From Actinomycetota bacterium (GTDB lineage: Bacteria; Actinomycetota; Actinomycetes; S36-B12): DNA of 59,911 nt. Numbering within the stretch: the first letter of the stretch is position 1; each line of letters starts with the position of its first letter. The notes under the pieces were generated by a model. That model was not told where the DNA came from and made no database searches. It was given only the letters and a program-made list of their open reading frames with translations. Shown here piece after piece: positions 28,319 to 36,128 of this stretch. The stretch lies in NCBI GenBank assembly GCA_947449035.1, contig CANFQC010000010.1:1-59911 (forward strand). Direction: 5' to 3'. Both the position numbers and the translations under genes were made by a program.

Positions 28319-28506
28319 TTATTAGTGAGGGACGCAGGCGAACTCTCTCGAAACCGGAGTTCGAAGCTCTGCACGAAGGTGTCGTCAGCACCTCCTTCTG
28401 CCAATCGGTGCAGACTTGGGTGCACCCCGGCCACGGGTTCGATACGACGCTCGGACCCGAGCGCCCTCACTTCGCCGAATGGTTCGAGCACTGCTGGTGA
28501 ACGCGG

Positions 28507-28953
28507 CTATTTACGGGAGAGCAAAACAATGCCCCACACGCCAAACGCCGCTGACACCACAAACGCACCCAAACCAACAAGCACAAGCGCACCCGCAAAT
28601 GTGTTGCCCTCGGCTTCTAGTTCGCTAAATCCTATGAACGCGTTCACTCCCGTCCATCCGGCATAAAGCGCGACTAGGACGCAAATAATCCCGCCAATGG
28701 TTCGCCCCGTGGAACGCTGCCCGCCACCGTCCGCGGCCCCCCAACCTTTCGTAATTCTGCCGTTCTCAATTCGCACCCACCCGCGACCATCCGCGGCATA
28801 CAAACCCTCAAATTGCCCGGTACCCGGCTTGTAAGTACGACCGTTAATGACGACGGGCTCACGGACAACAACCTCGCCGCCGAGACTCGCCCCACACTTA
28901 CCGCAATAAGCCGCACCCTCCGCGCCTTGCGTGCCACACCCCGTGCAAAACAT
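28507..28953 (-). CDS. Zinc-ribbon membrane protein (island cargo)
   Basis: A 148-residue protein. Residues 1-25 hold a zinc ribbon, FCTGCGTQGAEGAAYCGKCG, with two CxxC knuckles. A central soluble block (GRTYKPGTGQFEGLYAAD) follows, then two transmembrane helices: TIGGIICVLVALYAGWTGV and AGALVLVGLGAFVVSAAFGVWGIVLL. This ribbon-plus-two-helix design is common in membrane proteins of unknown role. The start is ATG 28953 (MFCTGCG). It is convergent with the secreted-protein gene, with 188 bases between that show no convincing gene. Confidence 0.7.
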   Translation of the reverse strand: MFCTGCGTQGAEGAAYCGKCGASLGGEVVVREPVVINGRTYKPGTGQFEGLYAADGRGWVRIENGRITKGWGAADGGGQRSTGRTIGGIICVLVALYAGWTGVNAFIGFSELEAEGNTFAGALVLVGLGAFVVSAAFGVWGIVLLSRK

Positions 28954-29024
28954 CCGAACCCCCGTAGTCAGATCCCAAAGCAAACCTCTGCGGCGAGAGT
29001 ACTCCCCACAGAAAGGAAGGTTTG

Positions 29025-29072
29025 ATGTCAAGAAAGGTGTCGACGCGCCAACCGGTTCTAGACGGCAAGTAG
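29025..29072 (+). pseudogene. Fifteen-codon reading frame with a strong ribosome site, possible gene remnant
   Basis: ATG 29025 follows AAGGAAGG by four bases and encodes MSRKVSTRQPVLDGK before a TAG. A basic start like this, right beside the att repeat, is where an integrase or excisionase gene would normally begin, so it may be the stub of a lost gene. It could equally be a chance frame or a leader peptide. Too short to identify. Confidence 0.25.
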
Positions 29073-29127
29073 ACATTCAACAATGGTGTCAACCGATGAC
29101 CCGCGGGGAATCGGTTCCTCCAGGAAA

Positions 29128-29161
29128 GTGCCCTCGGTGGGATTTGAACCCACACTGTGCC
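29128..29161 (-). repeat. Inner attachment-site copy within the intact tRNA 3' end
   Basis: The right copy of the perfect 34-base direct repeat. It keeps the tRNA gene complete, as usual when an element inserts at a tRNA 3' end and restores it. Confidence 0.85.
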
Positions 29162-29202
29162 GGGTTTAAGCCGGGTGTCTCTGCCAGTTGGACTACAAGG
29201 GC
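29129..29202 (-). tRNA. tRNA with UAA anticodon (Leu by anticodon, but class I structure)
   Basis: A 74-base cloverleaf: acceptor GCCCTTG with CGAGGGC, discriminator A, T-arm GTGGG-TTCAAAT-CCCAC, anticodon loop CTTAAAC reading UAA. The anticodon stem has a C-C pair at its top, and the D-stem has three pairs. The anticodon predicts leucine (UUA codon), yet the variable region is only five bases, while leucine tRNAs carry a long variable arm. CCA is not encoded. Its 3' end is the integration site of the adjacent island. Charging identity is uncertain. Confidence 0.75.
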
Positions 29203-29227
29203 GTGCGCGGGGGCCGACTGCCGCAGG

Positions 29228-29911
29228 TCAGCAGCAGTCGCCGCGTAAGAAGGGCAGGGTGGTGGCCCAGGCCGCTGCGGCGTTGGCAGGCTGGAAGACC
29301 TCGGGACGGTCATCGTTGAAGAAGGCATGGACGGAGTCGGGATAACGCTCCACAGTTGCCGTGCCGCCGTGCGAGTTGATCTCGGCGGTGTAAGCCGCGA
29401 TCGGCGCTCCGGCCCACGACTCGTCGGATTCGGCTGCATGAATGAGAGCCGCCTTGCCCGCATAACGCGACCAGTCCGGTGCGTAATCGGGCCAGGGCAT
29501 TGCCGGATAGAACGCCACGGCGCAGCAGAAGTCATCGCTGACCGTTGGCGCGAGGAGCGCCAGGCCCCCGCCCATGCAAAAGCCGATGACACCGACCTTC
29601 TCGCTGGTCACCTCAGGGCGGGCCAGCAGCCACGGAGCCGCCTGGGCGAGATCCTGGGTGACCTGAGCAATGTTCAGCCCGAGCATGAGCTTTTGGGCCT
29701 CGTCGGGCTCGGTGGTCTGGGCGCCTCGGTAGTGATCGATCGCCAGGGCCACGAAGCCCTCGGCCGCCAGGCGGTCGGCCACGTCGACGATGTGCGGCAC
29801 GAGACCCCACCACTCCTGGATCACGATGACGGCCGGCCCGGCACCACTGGCCGGCAGGGCCAGGTAACCGTCGACCTCAGAGCCGTTGATCGGGATCGTC
29901 ACATTGCGCAT
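29228..29911 (-). CDS. Dienelactone hydrolase family protein
   Basis: A 227-residue alpha/beta hydrolase. The nucleophile is the Cys of GVIGFCMGGGLALL. The triad is completed by Asp in HAAESDESW and His in SVHAFFND. An EWWGL block near residue 33 matches the family's oxyanion region. Dienelactone hydrolases open lactones in aromatic degradation, but many homologues have other ester substrates; here the gene is at the end of a sugar-transport operon, 33 bases after the GH1 gene. The substrate is unknown. Confidence 0.9.
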   Translation of the reverse strand: MRNVTIPINGSEVDGYLALPASGAGPAVIVIQEWWGLVPHIVDVADRLAAEGFVALAIDHYRGAQTTEPDEAQKLMLGLNIAQVTQDLAQAAPWLLARPEVTSEKVGVIGFCMGGGLALLAPTVSDDFCCAVAFYPAMPWPDYAPDWSRYAGKAALIHAAESDESWAGAPIAAYTAEINSHGGTATVERYPDSVHAFFNDDRPEVFQPANAAAAWATTLPFLRGDCC

Positions 29912-29944
29912 GGTGAGAGTCTAGGCGGCTGAGATTTGTGGCGG

Positions 29945-31300
29945 CTACGACTTCCGAGCCAGCAGTTGGCCTCGGTACCAATGAGCACTGTCCTTCGGGG
30001 TGCGCTCGCACGAGACCGGGTCAACGCGCACGATCCCGAACTGCATGGTCCAGCCCGACGACCACTCCAGGTTGTCCATCAGGCTCCACGCGAAGTAGCC
30101 GCGAACATCGACGCCAGCGCGGCGGGCATCGAGTACGGCATTGATGTGGTCGGCCAGATAAGCGGTGCGAATTGGGTCATGCACACCGGAGTCATCGACG
30201 ACATCATCGACCGCAACCCCGTTCTCGCAGATCCACAGCGGTACTCCCGGAAGGCCGCGCTCGGCAATGCGAAGTGCCTCGACGATTCCTTCGGGGATGA
30301 TCTCCCAACCCATTTGGGTAAGGAATCCGCGCGGTGCGAACGACATCGGCGGACATGCCGGAAACATCGAGGAGTCCTGGCCCACGGCACCGGAGCCAGT
30401 CGCCTTCGGCTCCGTCACGCGCATCACCGTGTAGTAGTTGACGCCCATCCAGTCGATCGGAGTCCCGAGAATCGCATTGTCGGCGTCACGCACGAAAGCC
30501 CAGTCGGTGATGGATGCACACGAAGCGCGCACCTCGTCGCTGACTCCGCGGCCTGCGAGTAGGTCGAGGAAGATTCGGTTCTGCAGGCCGTCGACATGTG
30601 CGGCCACGGCATCCATCGACGGCGATTCGCTCACGATCGGGATGAGGTTGAGGACGATGCCGACGTTGGTGGCGCCAACGGCGCGCATGCGGTCCACAGC
30701 GAGGCCGTGTCCGAGGATCAGGTTGTAGGCCGCCTCAAGTGAGGCACCAGGCTCAGTGCGACCGGGCGCGAAGTAGCCGGAGCAGTAACCGAGGAATGCG
30801 GTGCACCATGGCTCGTTCAAGGTTGCCCAGCGCGTGATGCGACCTTCGAAGTGCTTGGCCATCGACTCGGCGTACACGGCAAAGGCCTCTGCGGTGGCGC
30901 GGTTGACCCAACCACCATTGTTTTCGAGCGGACTGGGGAGATCCCAGTGGTACAGCGTGGCAACGGGCGCAATTCCGCGCGCGATGAGTCCGTCAACCAG
31001 ACGGTCGTAGAACGCGAGGCCCGATTCCGAAAGTGCACCGGTGCCCAGCGGCATTACGCGAGGCCAACTGATCGAGAAGCGATACGCATCGACACCGAGC
31101 CAGGCCAACAGATCGAGGTCTTCTTCGAGTCGATTCACGTGATCGCAAGCCGTTGCGCCGGTGGCGCCGTCGATTACCTTGCCCAGTGTTTCCGAGAAGT
31201 CATCCCAGGTGCAACGCCCGCGACCGGAGATATCGCCTTCGATCTGCCACGCCGAGGTAGCGACTCCGAACTCGAAGTCACCTGGTTCGCGAATCTCCAC
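29945..31300 (-). CDS. GH1 beta-glucosidase
   Basis: A 451-residue family 1 glycosidase that would hydrolyse beta-glucosides (or galactosides) after import. The N-terminal FEFGVATSAWQIEGD and YRFSISWPRVMP are hallmark blocks. The acid/base Glu is in WATLNEPW and the nucleophile Glu in LWICENGVA. C-terminal GYFAWSLMDNLEW completes the aglycone pocket. No signal peptide, so it acts in the cytoplasm. GTG 31300 starts 3 bases after the second permease stop, indicating operon membership. Confidence 0.94.
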   Translation of the reverse strand: MEIREPGDFEFGVATSAWQIEGDISGRGRCTWDDFSETLGKVIDGATGATACDHVNRLEEDLDLLAWLGVDAYRFSISWPRVMPLGTGALSESGLAFYDRLVDGLIARGIAPVATLYHWDLPSPLENNGGWVNRATAEAFAVYAESMAKHFEGRITRWATLNEPWCTAFLGYCSGYFAPGRTEPGASLEAAYNLILGHGLAVDRMRAVGATNVGIVLNLIPIVSESPSMDAVAAHVDGLQNRIFLDLLAGRGVSDEVRASCASITDWAFVRDADNAILGTPIDWMGVNYYTVMRVTEPKATGSGAVGQDSSMFPACPPMSFAPRGFLTQMGWEIIPEGIVEALRIAERGLPGVPLWICENGVAVDDVVDDSGVHDPIRTAYLADHINAVLDARRAGVDVRGYFAWSLMDNLEWSSGWTMQFGIVRVDPVSCERTPKDSAHWYRGQLLARKS

Positions 31301-31303
31301 GCG

Positions 31304-32284
31304 CTAGCCCTTGACGGAGCCGGCGAGGAGCCCCCGCACGAAGAATCGCTGCAGCGCGAAGAACACGATGAGCGGGATCACGATCGCGATGAACGCACCT
31401 GCCGTGATCAGGTGGAGCTGAGCCCCGTACGTGCCCTTGATATTCGCCAAATAAGCGGTCACTGGCGCGACATCTGGTGTGCCACCGGCGAAGGTGAGCG
31501 CCACGAGCAGGTCATTCCAGACCCAGAGGAACTCGAAGATCGCGAAGGAAGCAATCGCCGGGATCGACAGCGGCAGAATGAGCTTGCGAAAGATCAGGAA
31601 GTGGCTGGCGCCATCGACACGTGCCGCTTCCATCAACTCACGGGGAAGCTGACCGATGAAGTTGTGAAGCAGGAAGATCGCGATGGGAAGCGCGAACATC
31701 GTGTGTGCGATCCACAGCGGGATGTACGTGCCGGCGAAAAGTGACTGCGCGGAGCCTGCCTTGTTCAGGTCGGGGAAGATCGGGATCGGCCCGAGGCTCC
31801 AGCCCTTGTTGAACATCTGCAGAAGGGGCAGCAGGGCCATCTGCAGGGGTACCACCTGAAGCGCGAAGATCGCAAAGAAGATGAAGGTCGAACCCTTGAA
31901 GGGGATCCAGGCAAGTGCGTAGGCGGCCATGCAGGCAATGACCAGCGCGAAGATCGTCGCCGGGATTGCAATGGCCATGGAGTTGAAGAAGTAGGGCGTG
32001 ATGCCGCCGGGAATGACATCACCGCCGGTGAGAACCTCCGAGTAGTTGCTCAGCGTTGCCGTCGGATCGCTGAAGAAGGTCCACCAACCGGAATTCTGTG
32101 CCTGTTCCTTCGGACGAATCGAGGTGATGAGCAAGCCGAGGGTCGGAATTGTCCAGAGCACGGTGATGACGATGACCACGAAAGAAGCCCACGGGCTACT
32201 CAGGCGACGGCGTGCGGCCTCAGGGATTGTCTCCTCGGGCAAGTTGCTGGGGATCGATACGAACTCGTGCGCTTCTACGCTCAT
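31304..32284 (-). CDS. Carbohydrate ABC transporter permease (MalG/AglG-like)
   Basis: A 326-residue inner-membrane subunit with six helices and a long cytoplasmic N-terminus. The EAA loop is LPRELMEAARVDGASHFLIFRKLILPLSIPA, where the sequence EAARVDGA is typical of sugar permeases that contact the ATPase. It has 4-base overlap with the first permease (ATGA). It pairs with the MalF-like permease and the lipoprotein binding protein. Confidence 0.93.
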   Translation of the reverse strand: MSVEAHEFVSIPSNLPEETIPEAARRRLSSPWASFVVIVITVLWTIPTLGLLITSIRPKEQAQNSGWWTFFSDPTATLSNYSEVLTGGDVIPGGITPYFFNSMAIAIPATIFALVIACMAAYALAWIPFKGSTFIFFAIFALQVVPLQMALLPLLQMFNKGWSLGPIPIFPDLNKAGSAQSLFAGTYIPLWIAHTMFALPIAIFLLHNFIGQLPRELMEAARVDGASHFLIFRKLILPLSIPAIASFAIFEFLWVWNDLLVALTFAGGTPDVAPVTAYLANIKGTYGAQLHLITAGAFIAIVIPLIVFFALQRFFVRGLLAGSVKG

Positions 32285-33261
32285 CGGACCGAACGCTCCT
32301 TTCGCAACTGAATGACGTTGTAGATGATGATCGGAGTCACTCCAAGGAAGAGCACGACTGCAAGAGCACTGCCGCGACCGACATCGAATGCCACGAAGGA
32401 TTGCGCGTACATCTCATTGGCCACTACCTGAGTGCCGAAGTTGCCATTCGTCATCGTGCGCACGATGTCAAAGATCTTCAGGACAGCGATCATGATCGTG
32501 GTCAGAACCACGATCAAGGTGCCGCGGATCATCGGAATGGTGACCTTGCTGAACTGCTTCCAGCCAGTGGCGCCATCGAGTTCAGAGGCTTCGATGACGT
32601 CACCGGGGATGGCCTTGATCGCCGCCGAGAGCACGACCATCGCAAAGCCCACCTGGATCCAGATCATGATGATCATCAGCAGGAAGTTGTTGAATGGCTG
32701 CCACAGCAGCCAATTCGGCGGGTCATCGACACCAAGCCACATCACGACCTGGCTAAGTAGGCCGACCTGGGGCTGCGCAGGGTCGCGGTATTCGTAGACC
32801 AGGCCCCAGATGATGCCCGCGCCCACGAAGGAGATCGCCATCGGCATGAAGATCAGGGACTTGCTGATTGACTCGCGCTTCATCCGGTCGAGAAGCAGCG
32901 CGAGGGTAAGACCAAGAGCCGTAGACAGCACCGGCGCGATGATGATCCACAGCACGGTGTTAATCAGGAAAGTCGAGTTACCCGGGGCGGTGAAGATCCA
33001 GCCGAAGTTCGCCAGACCGACAAACTCTTTACCGTTCGCATCTTGAAAACTGCCTGCGGTGGTGCGGAAGGCCGGAACGACAAGGCCGTAGATCAGCAGG
33101 AGAACGGCCGGGCCAAGAAATACGACACCTGCAATGGGGCCTTGTGCGCGGCCCTTCGCCCGGGAGGCCAGGAAGAAGACGATGAGCAAGATGGCAAGCA
33201 CGATGGCGACTGCTGCAAGCGCATTGCCTACCTTGCTCAAACCATTGACGAGCTCATCCAC
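32281..33261 (-). CDS. Carbohydrate ABC transporter permease (MalF/AglF-like)
   Basis: A 326-residue permease with an extra N-terminal helix (ALAAVAIVLAILLIVFFLA) before the standard six. The EAA loop is IPGDVIEASELDGATGWKQFSKVTIPMIRG. The extra N-terminal helix and the WIIIAPVLSTALGLTLALL block resemble AglF of alpha-glucoside systems. GTG 33261 is preceded by GAAGGAG at a good distance. Ninety-nine bases upstream hold the hairpin at 33295-33332. Confidence 0.93.
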   Translation of the reverse strand: MDELVNGLSKVGNALAAVAIVLAILLIVFFLASRAKGRAQGPIAGVVFLGPAVLLLIYGLVVPAFRTTAGSFQDANGKEFVGLANFGWIFTAPGNSTFLINTVLWIIIAPVLSTALGLTLALLLDRMKRESISKSLIFMPMAISFVGAGIIWGLVYEYRDPAQPQVGLLSQVVMWLGVDDPPNWLLWQPFNNFLLMIIMIWIQVGFAMVVLSAAIKAIPGDVIEASELDGATGWKQFSKVTIPMIRGTLIVVLTTIMIAVLKIFDIVRTMTNGNFGTQVVANEMYAQSFVAFDVGRGSALAVVLFLGVTPIIIYNVIQLRKERSVR

Positions 33262-33294
33262 CGCTATTGCTCCTTCACATGCCCGGAAGTGGAA

Positions 33295-33332
33295 CCGGGG
33301 CCTGAGGGATGTCTACACCCCTCAGACCCCGG
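33295..33332 (-). terminator. Strong intercistronic hairpin between binding protein and permease genes
   Basis: A 14-pair stem (33295-33308 with 33319-33332, one A-C mismatch) and 10-base loop, placed between the binding-protein stop and the first permease. Such a structure typically acts as a partial terminator or an RNA-end protector, giving more binding protein than permease. No U-run follows on the minus strand, so protection is as likely as termination. Confidence 0.6.
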
Positions 33333-33362
33333 CTTTCAGTCACTTACTGCAAACCGAACCGA

Positions 33363-34754
33363 CTAGGAAGCGGGCCATGCAGCGTCAATGGCTGCGAGCA
33401 CGTCCTTGGTCGACTTGTCCTCGGCGAACCAAGCGGTCAGTTCCTTCCACTCCGCACCCGCACCGACAGCTGCCGGCATGAGATCGGATGCATCGAAACG
33501 GAAGGTGCCGTTCGGGTCGGTCAGGTACTGAGCCGACAGCTTGTCGATCGGGTTGGAGTAGGTATCCAGCGGAACGCCGCTGTTTGCCGACACCCAGGTG
33601 CCCAGTGCGACCTTGGCCGTGGCGAACTCTGCCGACGAGAGGAAGGTCTGCGCAGCAGCAACCTCGGGACGATCGGCGAATGCGGTCACGAACTCGCCGC
33701 CACCGACGACGGGATTGGCTGCAACCGCGTCGTCAATTGCCGGCAGGTAGAAGGCGAACACGTCGCCATCTTCGGCAATGGTGGTTCCGGGCTTGAAGTT
33801 CTCCCAGAAGTTGGCGTAGAAGGATGCCTGCTGGAGCATGGCGCAATCACCCTTGAGGATCGGGCCGCCAGCATCCTGGAATGCGGTGGTCGCGATGGTC
33901 TTGACGTCACCGAAACCGCCGTTGACGTAAGCCGGGTTCTTCATCCATGCAGCCAGGGTGTCCATGGCCTTGGTGATCTCAGGCGACTGGAACGTGATCT
34001 CGTGGTTGACCCACTTGTCGTAGACCTCGCCACCGGACTGGCGCAGAACGATCTGCTCGAGCCAGTCAGTTGCCGGCCAACCGGTTGCTCCACCGGACTC
34101 GATGCCACCGCACCACGGCTTGACGCCGGCCTTAGCGATCTTGTCGGAAGCTGCGAAGAGCTCATCCCACGTGGTGGGAACGGTGATGCCCCACTCGGCG
34201 AACTTCTTCGGCGAGTACCACACGAAAGACTTCATGTTCGAGCCCAGCGGTGCGGCGTAGAAGGTGCCGTCGACGGTGCCGTAGTTCTTCCACGCCGGGT
34301 TCCAGTACTTGTCGACGTTGTCAACGACGGACTGGGGTGCTGCGACCGGGCCGCCGGCCTGGACGAGCTTGGCCAGGAGACCGGGCTGCGGGATGAAGGC
34401 GATGTCAGGGGCGTTGCCACCGGCGATGCGGGTGGGCAGCTGTGCCTCGAACTGATCGCTGCCTTCGTAGACGATGTCGATGCCGGTGCAGCTCTCGAAC
34501 TGCTTCCAGGCATCCTCGAACTTCTGCTGCTCGGGCGGCAGGATCGAGGTGAAGACGGTGACCTTGGTGCCGGGCTGGCTGCCGTAGGCGGCGTATGCCT
34601 CACAGCCGGCGGCCACGGAGGCTGCGGGCTCTGCGGATGCTGCTGCCGTGCTCTCGCTCGACGAGCTGCTACCACCGCAAGCGGCGAGCAGCATGGATGC
34701 TGCAACACCTCCGACGAGGAGGGCAGCCCCACGGCGACGCATGGTTGCGCTCAT
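33363..34754 (-). CDS. Sugar ABC transporter substrate-binding lipoprotein (AglE-like)
   Basis: A 463-residue extracytoplasmic solute-binding protein. The lipobox LLAACGG puts the lipidated Cys at residue 26, followed by a Ser/Ala linker. The mature part has the family-1 sugar-binding layout (GTKVTVFTSILPPEQQKFED, APDIAFIPQPGLLAKL, KPWCGGIESGGATGWPATDW). The two permeases and the glycosidases suggest glucosides such as maltose, trehalose or sucrose. AGGAG precedes ATG 34754 by five bases. First gene of the transport operon. Confidence 0.9.
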   Translation of the reverse strand: MSATMRRRGAALLVGGVAASMLLAACGGSSSSSESTAAASAEPAASVAAGCEAYAAYGSQPGTKVTVFTSILPPEQQKFEDAWKQFESCTGIDIVYEGSDQFEAQLPTRIAGGNAPDIAFIPQPGLLAKLVQAGGPVAAPQSVVDNVDKYWNPAWKNYGTVDGTFYAAPLGSNMKSFVWYSPKKFAEWGITVPTTWDELFAASDKIAKAGVKPWCGGIESGGATGWPATDWLEQIVLRQSGGEVYDKWVNHEITFQSPEITKAMDTLAAWMKNPAYVNGGFGDVKTIATTAFQDAGGPILKGDCAMLQQASFYANFWENFKPGTTIAEDGDVFAFYLPAIDDAVAANPVVGGGEFVTAFADRPEVAAAQTFLSSAEFATAKVALGTWVSANSGVPLDTYSNPIDKLSAQYLTDPNGTFRFDASDLMPAAVGAGAEWKELTAWFAEDKSTKDVLAAIDAAWPAS

Positions 34755-35057
34755 GGATTCTCCTAGCGTTCATGTCCGACGAGGGGGATCCTCGAAGGTC
34801 TACCGGAATTCCCGAAGTAAACGCTGTCATCCTGGACCCATTTCCTCAGGTGCACAACAGGTCTGAGTGAGTAATCCCCCTGTAAACGATCACGATTTGG
34901 TATCGGTGGGCTAGGGGAAATTCGGATGTCCATGCACTTTGAGGCTGATTCGTCAATCCAATGTCAGCGTTTACTTTTTGCGCTACCGTGCCACTGCCGA
35001 GCTCATCGGCACCACAACGGATCGTCCGGCACGTTCCTGCCGGTGGAGGGAATACCC
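34755..35057. promoter_or_regulatory. Divergent control region of the sugar transporter with three LacI-type operator candidates
   Basis: These 303 bases separate the binding-protein start (minus strand) from the ATPase start (plus strand) and hold no gene I can support. Sites matching TGTnAnCGnTnACA are at 34816-34829 (minus-strand TGACAGCGTTTACT, 8 of 10 fixed bases), 34881-34894 (TGTAAACGATCACG, 9 of 10) and 34962-34975 (TGTCAGCGTTTACT, 9 of 10). The first and last differ at one base. They are suitably placed to control both promoters from one repressor. Confidence 0.65.
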
Positions 35058-36128
35058 ATGAGCCAGACCGTGAAGTTCGACGATGTCAGCCTGATGTACC
35101 CGGGCGGTACCACCCCCGCGGTGAGCCATCTGAACCTCGATATTGCCGAGGGCGAGTTCCTTGTTCTCGTCGGCCCTTCGGGCTGCGGAAAGTCGACCAG
35201 CCTGCGGATGCTCGCCGGGCTCGAGCCGATCTCGGCAGGCAAGATCTTGATCGGTGATCGCGATGTCACCCACGTCGCCGCGAAGGATCGCGATATCGCG
35301 ATGGTGTTCCAGAACTACGCCCTGTACCCGCACATGTCGGTCGCGGAGAACATGGGCTTCGCACTGAAGATCGCAAAGGTGTCCAAGGACGAGATCGATC
35401 GCCGTGTGAAGGAGGCAGCCAAGCTGCTCGATCTCACCGAATACCTCGAGCGCAAGCCGAAGGCACTCTCCGGTGGCCAGCGCCAGCGCGTGGCGATGGG
35501 CCGCGCAATCGTGCGCGAGCCGCAGGTGTTCTTGATGGACGAGCCGCTGTCGAACCTTGATGCGAAGCTGCGCGTGCAGACCCGTACCCAGATCGCAGCT
35601 CTGCAAAAGCGCCTGGGCACCACGACTCTCTACGTGACGCACGATCAAGTCGAGGCCATGACTATGGGTGATCGTGTCGCGGTGCTCAAGCTCGGTGTTC
35701 TCCAGCAGGTGGGCACACCCGCAGAGCTCTACAACGAGCCGAACAACGCCTTCGTCGCAGCCTTCATCGGCTCGCCGTCAATGAACCTCATCAACGCGGG
35801 TATCACGGCTGATGGCGTTGCCATGAAGGACCACACCTTGCTCGCCGAGCGCGACGCACTCTCACGTGCAGCAGGTGATCGCGTGCTCGTCGGCTTCCGT
35901 CCTGAGGATCTCCACCTGGCTGATGACGGCATCGAGATGACCGTCACCCTCGTCGAGAATCTTGGCGCCGACACATTCATCTACGGCACCGCAACCAACG
36001 ATCGCGGCGAATCCGTCGACCTCGTGGCACGCGGCAAGGCAACTCCCGCCATTGGCACGATCGTGAAGGTGTCGCCTGCGCGCACCTACATTTTCGATTC
36101 CGAGGGCGACCAGAAGCGCCTGTCCTAG
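35058..36128 (+). CDS. MsiK/UgpC-type sugar ABC transporter ATP-binding protein
   Basis: A 356-residue ATPase of the multi-sugar import type that can serve several transporters. It has Walker A GPSGCGKS, the Q-loop VFQNYALYPHMSV, signature LSGGQRQRV, Walker B VFLMDEPLSNLD and the switch His in VTHDQVEAM. A C-terminal TOBE domain follows (GFRPEDLHLADDGIEM). ATG 35058 (MSQTVKFDDV) follows GGAGGGAA closely; the frame is open from 34926 but upstream sequence overlaps the third operator. The stop shares CTAG with the galK stop on the other strand. Confidence 0.94.
   Translation: MSQTVKFDDVSLMYPGGTTPAVSHLNLDIAEGEFLVLVGPSGCGKSTSLRMLAGLEPISAGKILIGDRDVTHVAAKDRDIAMVFQNYALYPHMSVAENMGFALKIAKVSKDEIDRRVKEAAKLLDLTEYLERKPKALSGGQRQRVAMGRAIVREPQVFLMDEPLSNLDAKLRVQTRTQIAALQKRLGTTTLYVTHDQVEAMTMGDRVAVLKLGVLQQVGTPAELYNEPNNAFVAAFIGSPSMNLINAGITADGVAMKDHTLLAERDALSRAAGDRVLVGFRPEDLHLADDGIEMTVTLVENLGADTFIYGTATNDRGESVDLVARGKATPAIGTIVKVSPARTYIFDSEGDQKRLS

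Larger units (their letters stand above)
27546..29161. mobile_element. Micro-island of 1.6 kb flanked by tRNA 3'-end direct repeats, no integrase
   Basis: The intact tRNA gene (29129-29202) sits at the right end and a perfect 34-base copy of its 3' end at the left. Between them lie two convergent genes not typical of the surrounding core: a secreted protein and a zinc-ribbon membrane protein. Bases are visibly more AT-rich in the first of these (AAT, TTT and ACA codons are frequent). No recombinase gene is present, so it is either a decayed element or one mobilised by an integrase acting in trans. A possible remnant start lies at 29025-29072. Confidence 0.7.

Noticed and set aside
28264-28500. 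A 78-codon plus frame after the secreted-protein gene
   Set aside because: Most of it overlaps the C-rich hairpin and an intergenic stretch, with no ribosome site, no homology and a competing minus frame.
33309-34766. A 485-codon plus-strand frame covering the whole binding-protein gene
   Set aside because: It is longer than the binding-protein frame, but the minus-strand protein has a lipobox, signal and sugar-binding motifs. The plus frame has a Gly/Asp/Val-rich composition typical of antisense of high-GC genes.
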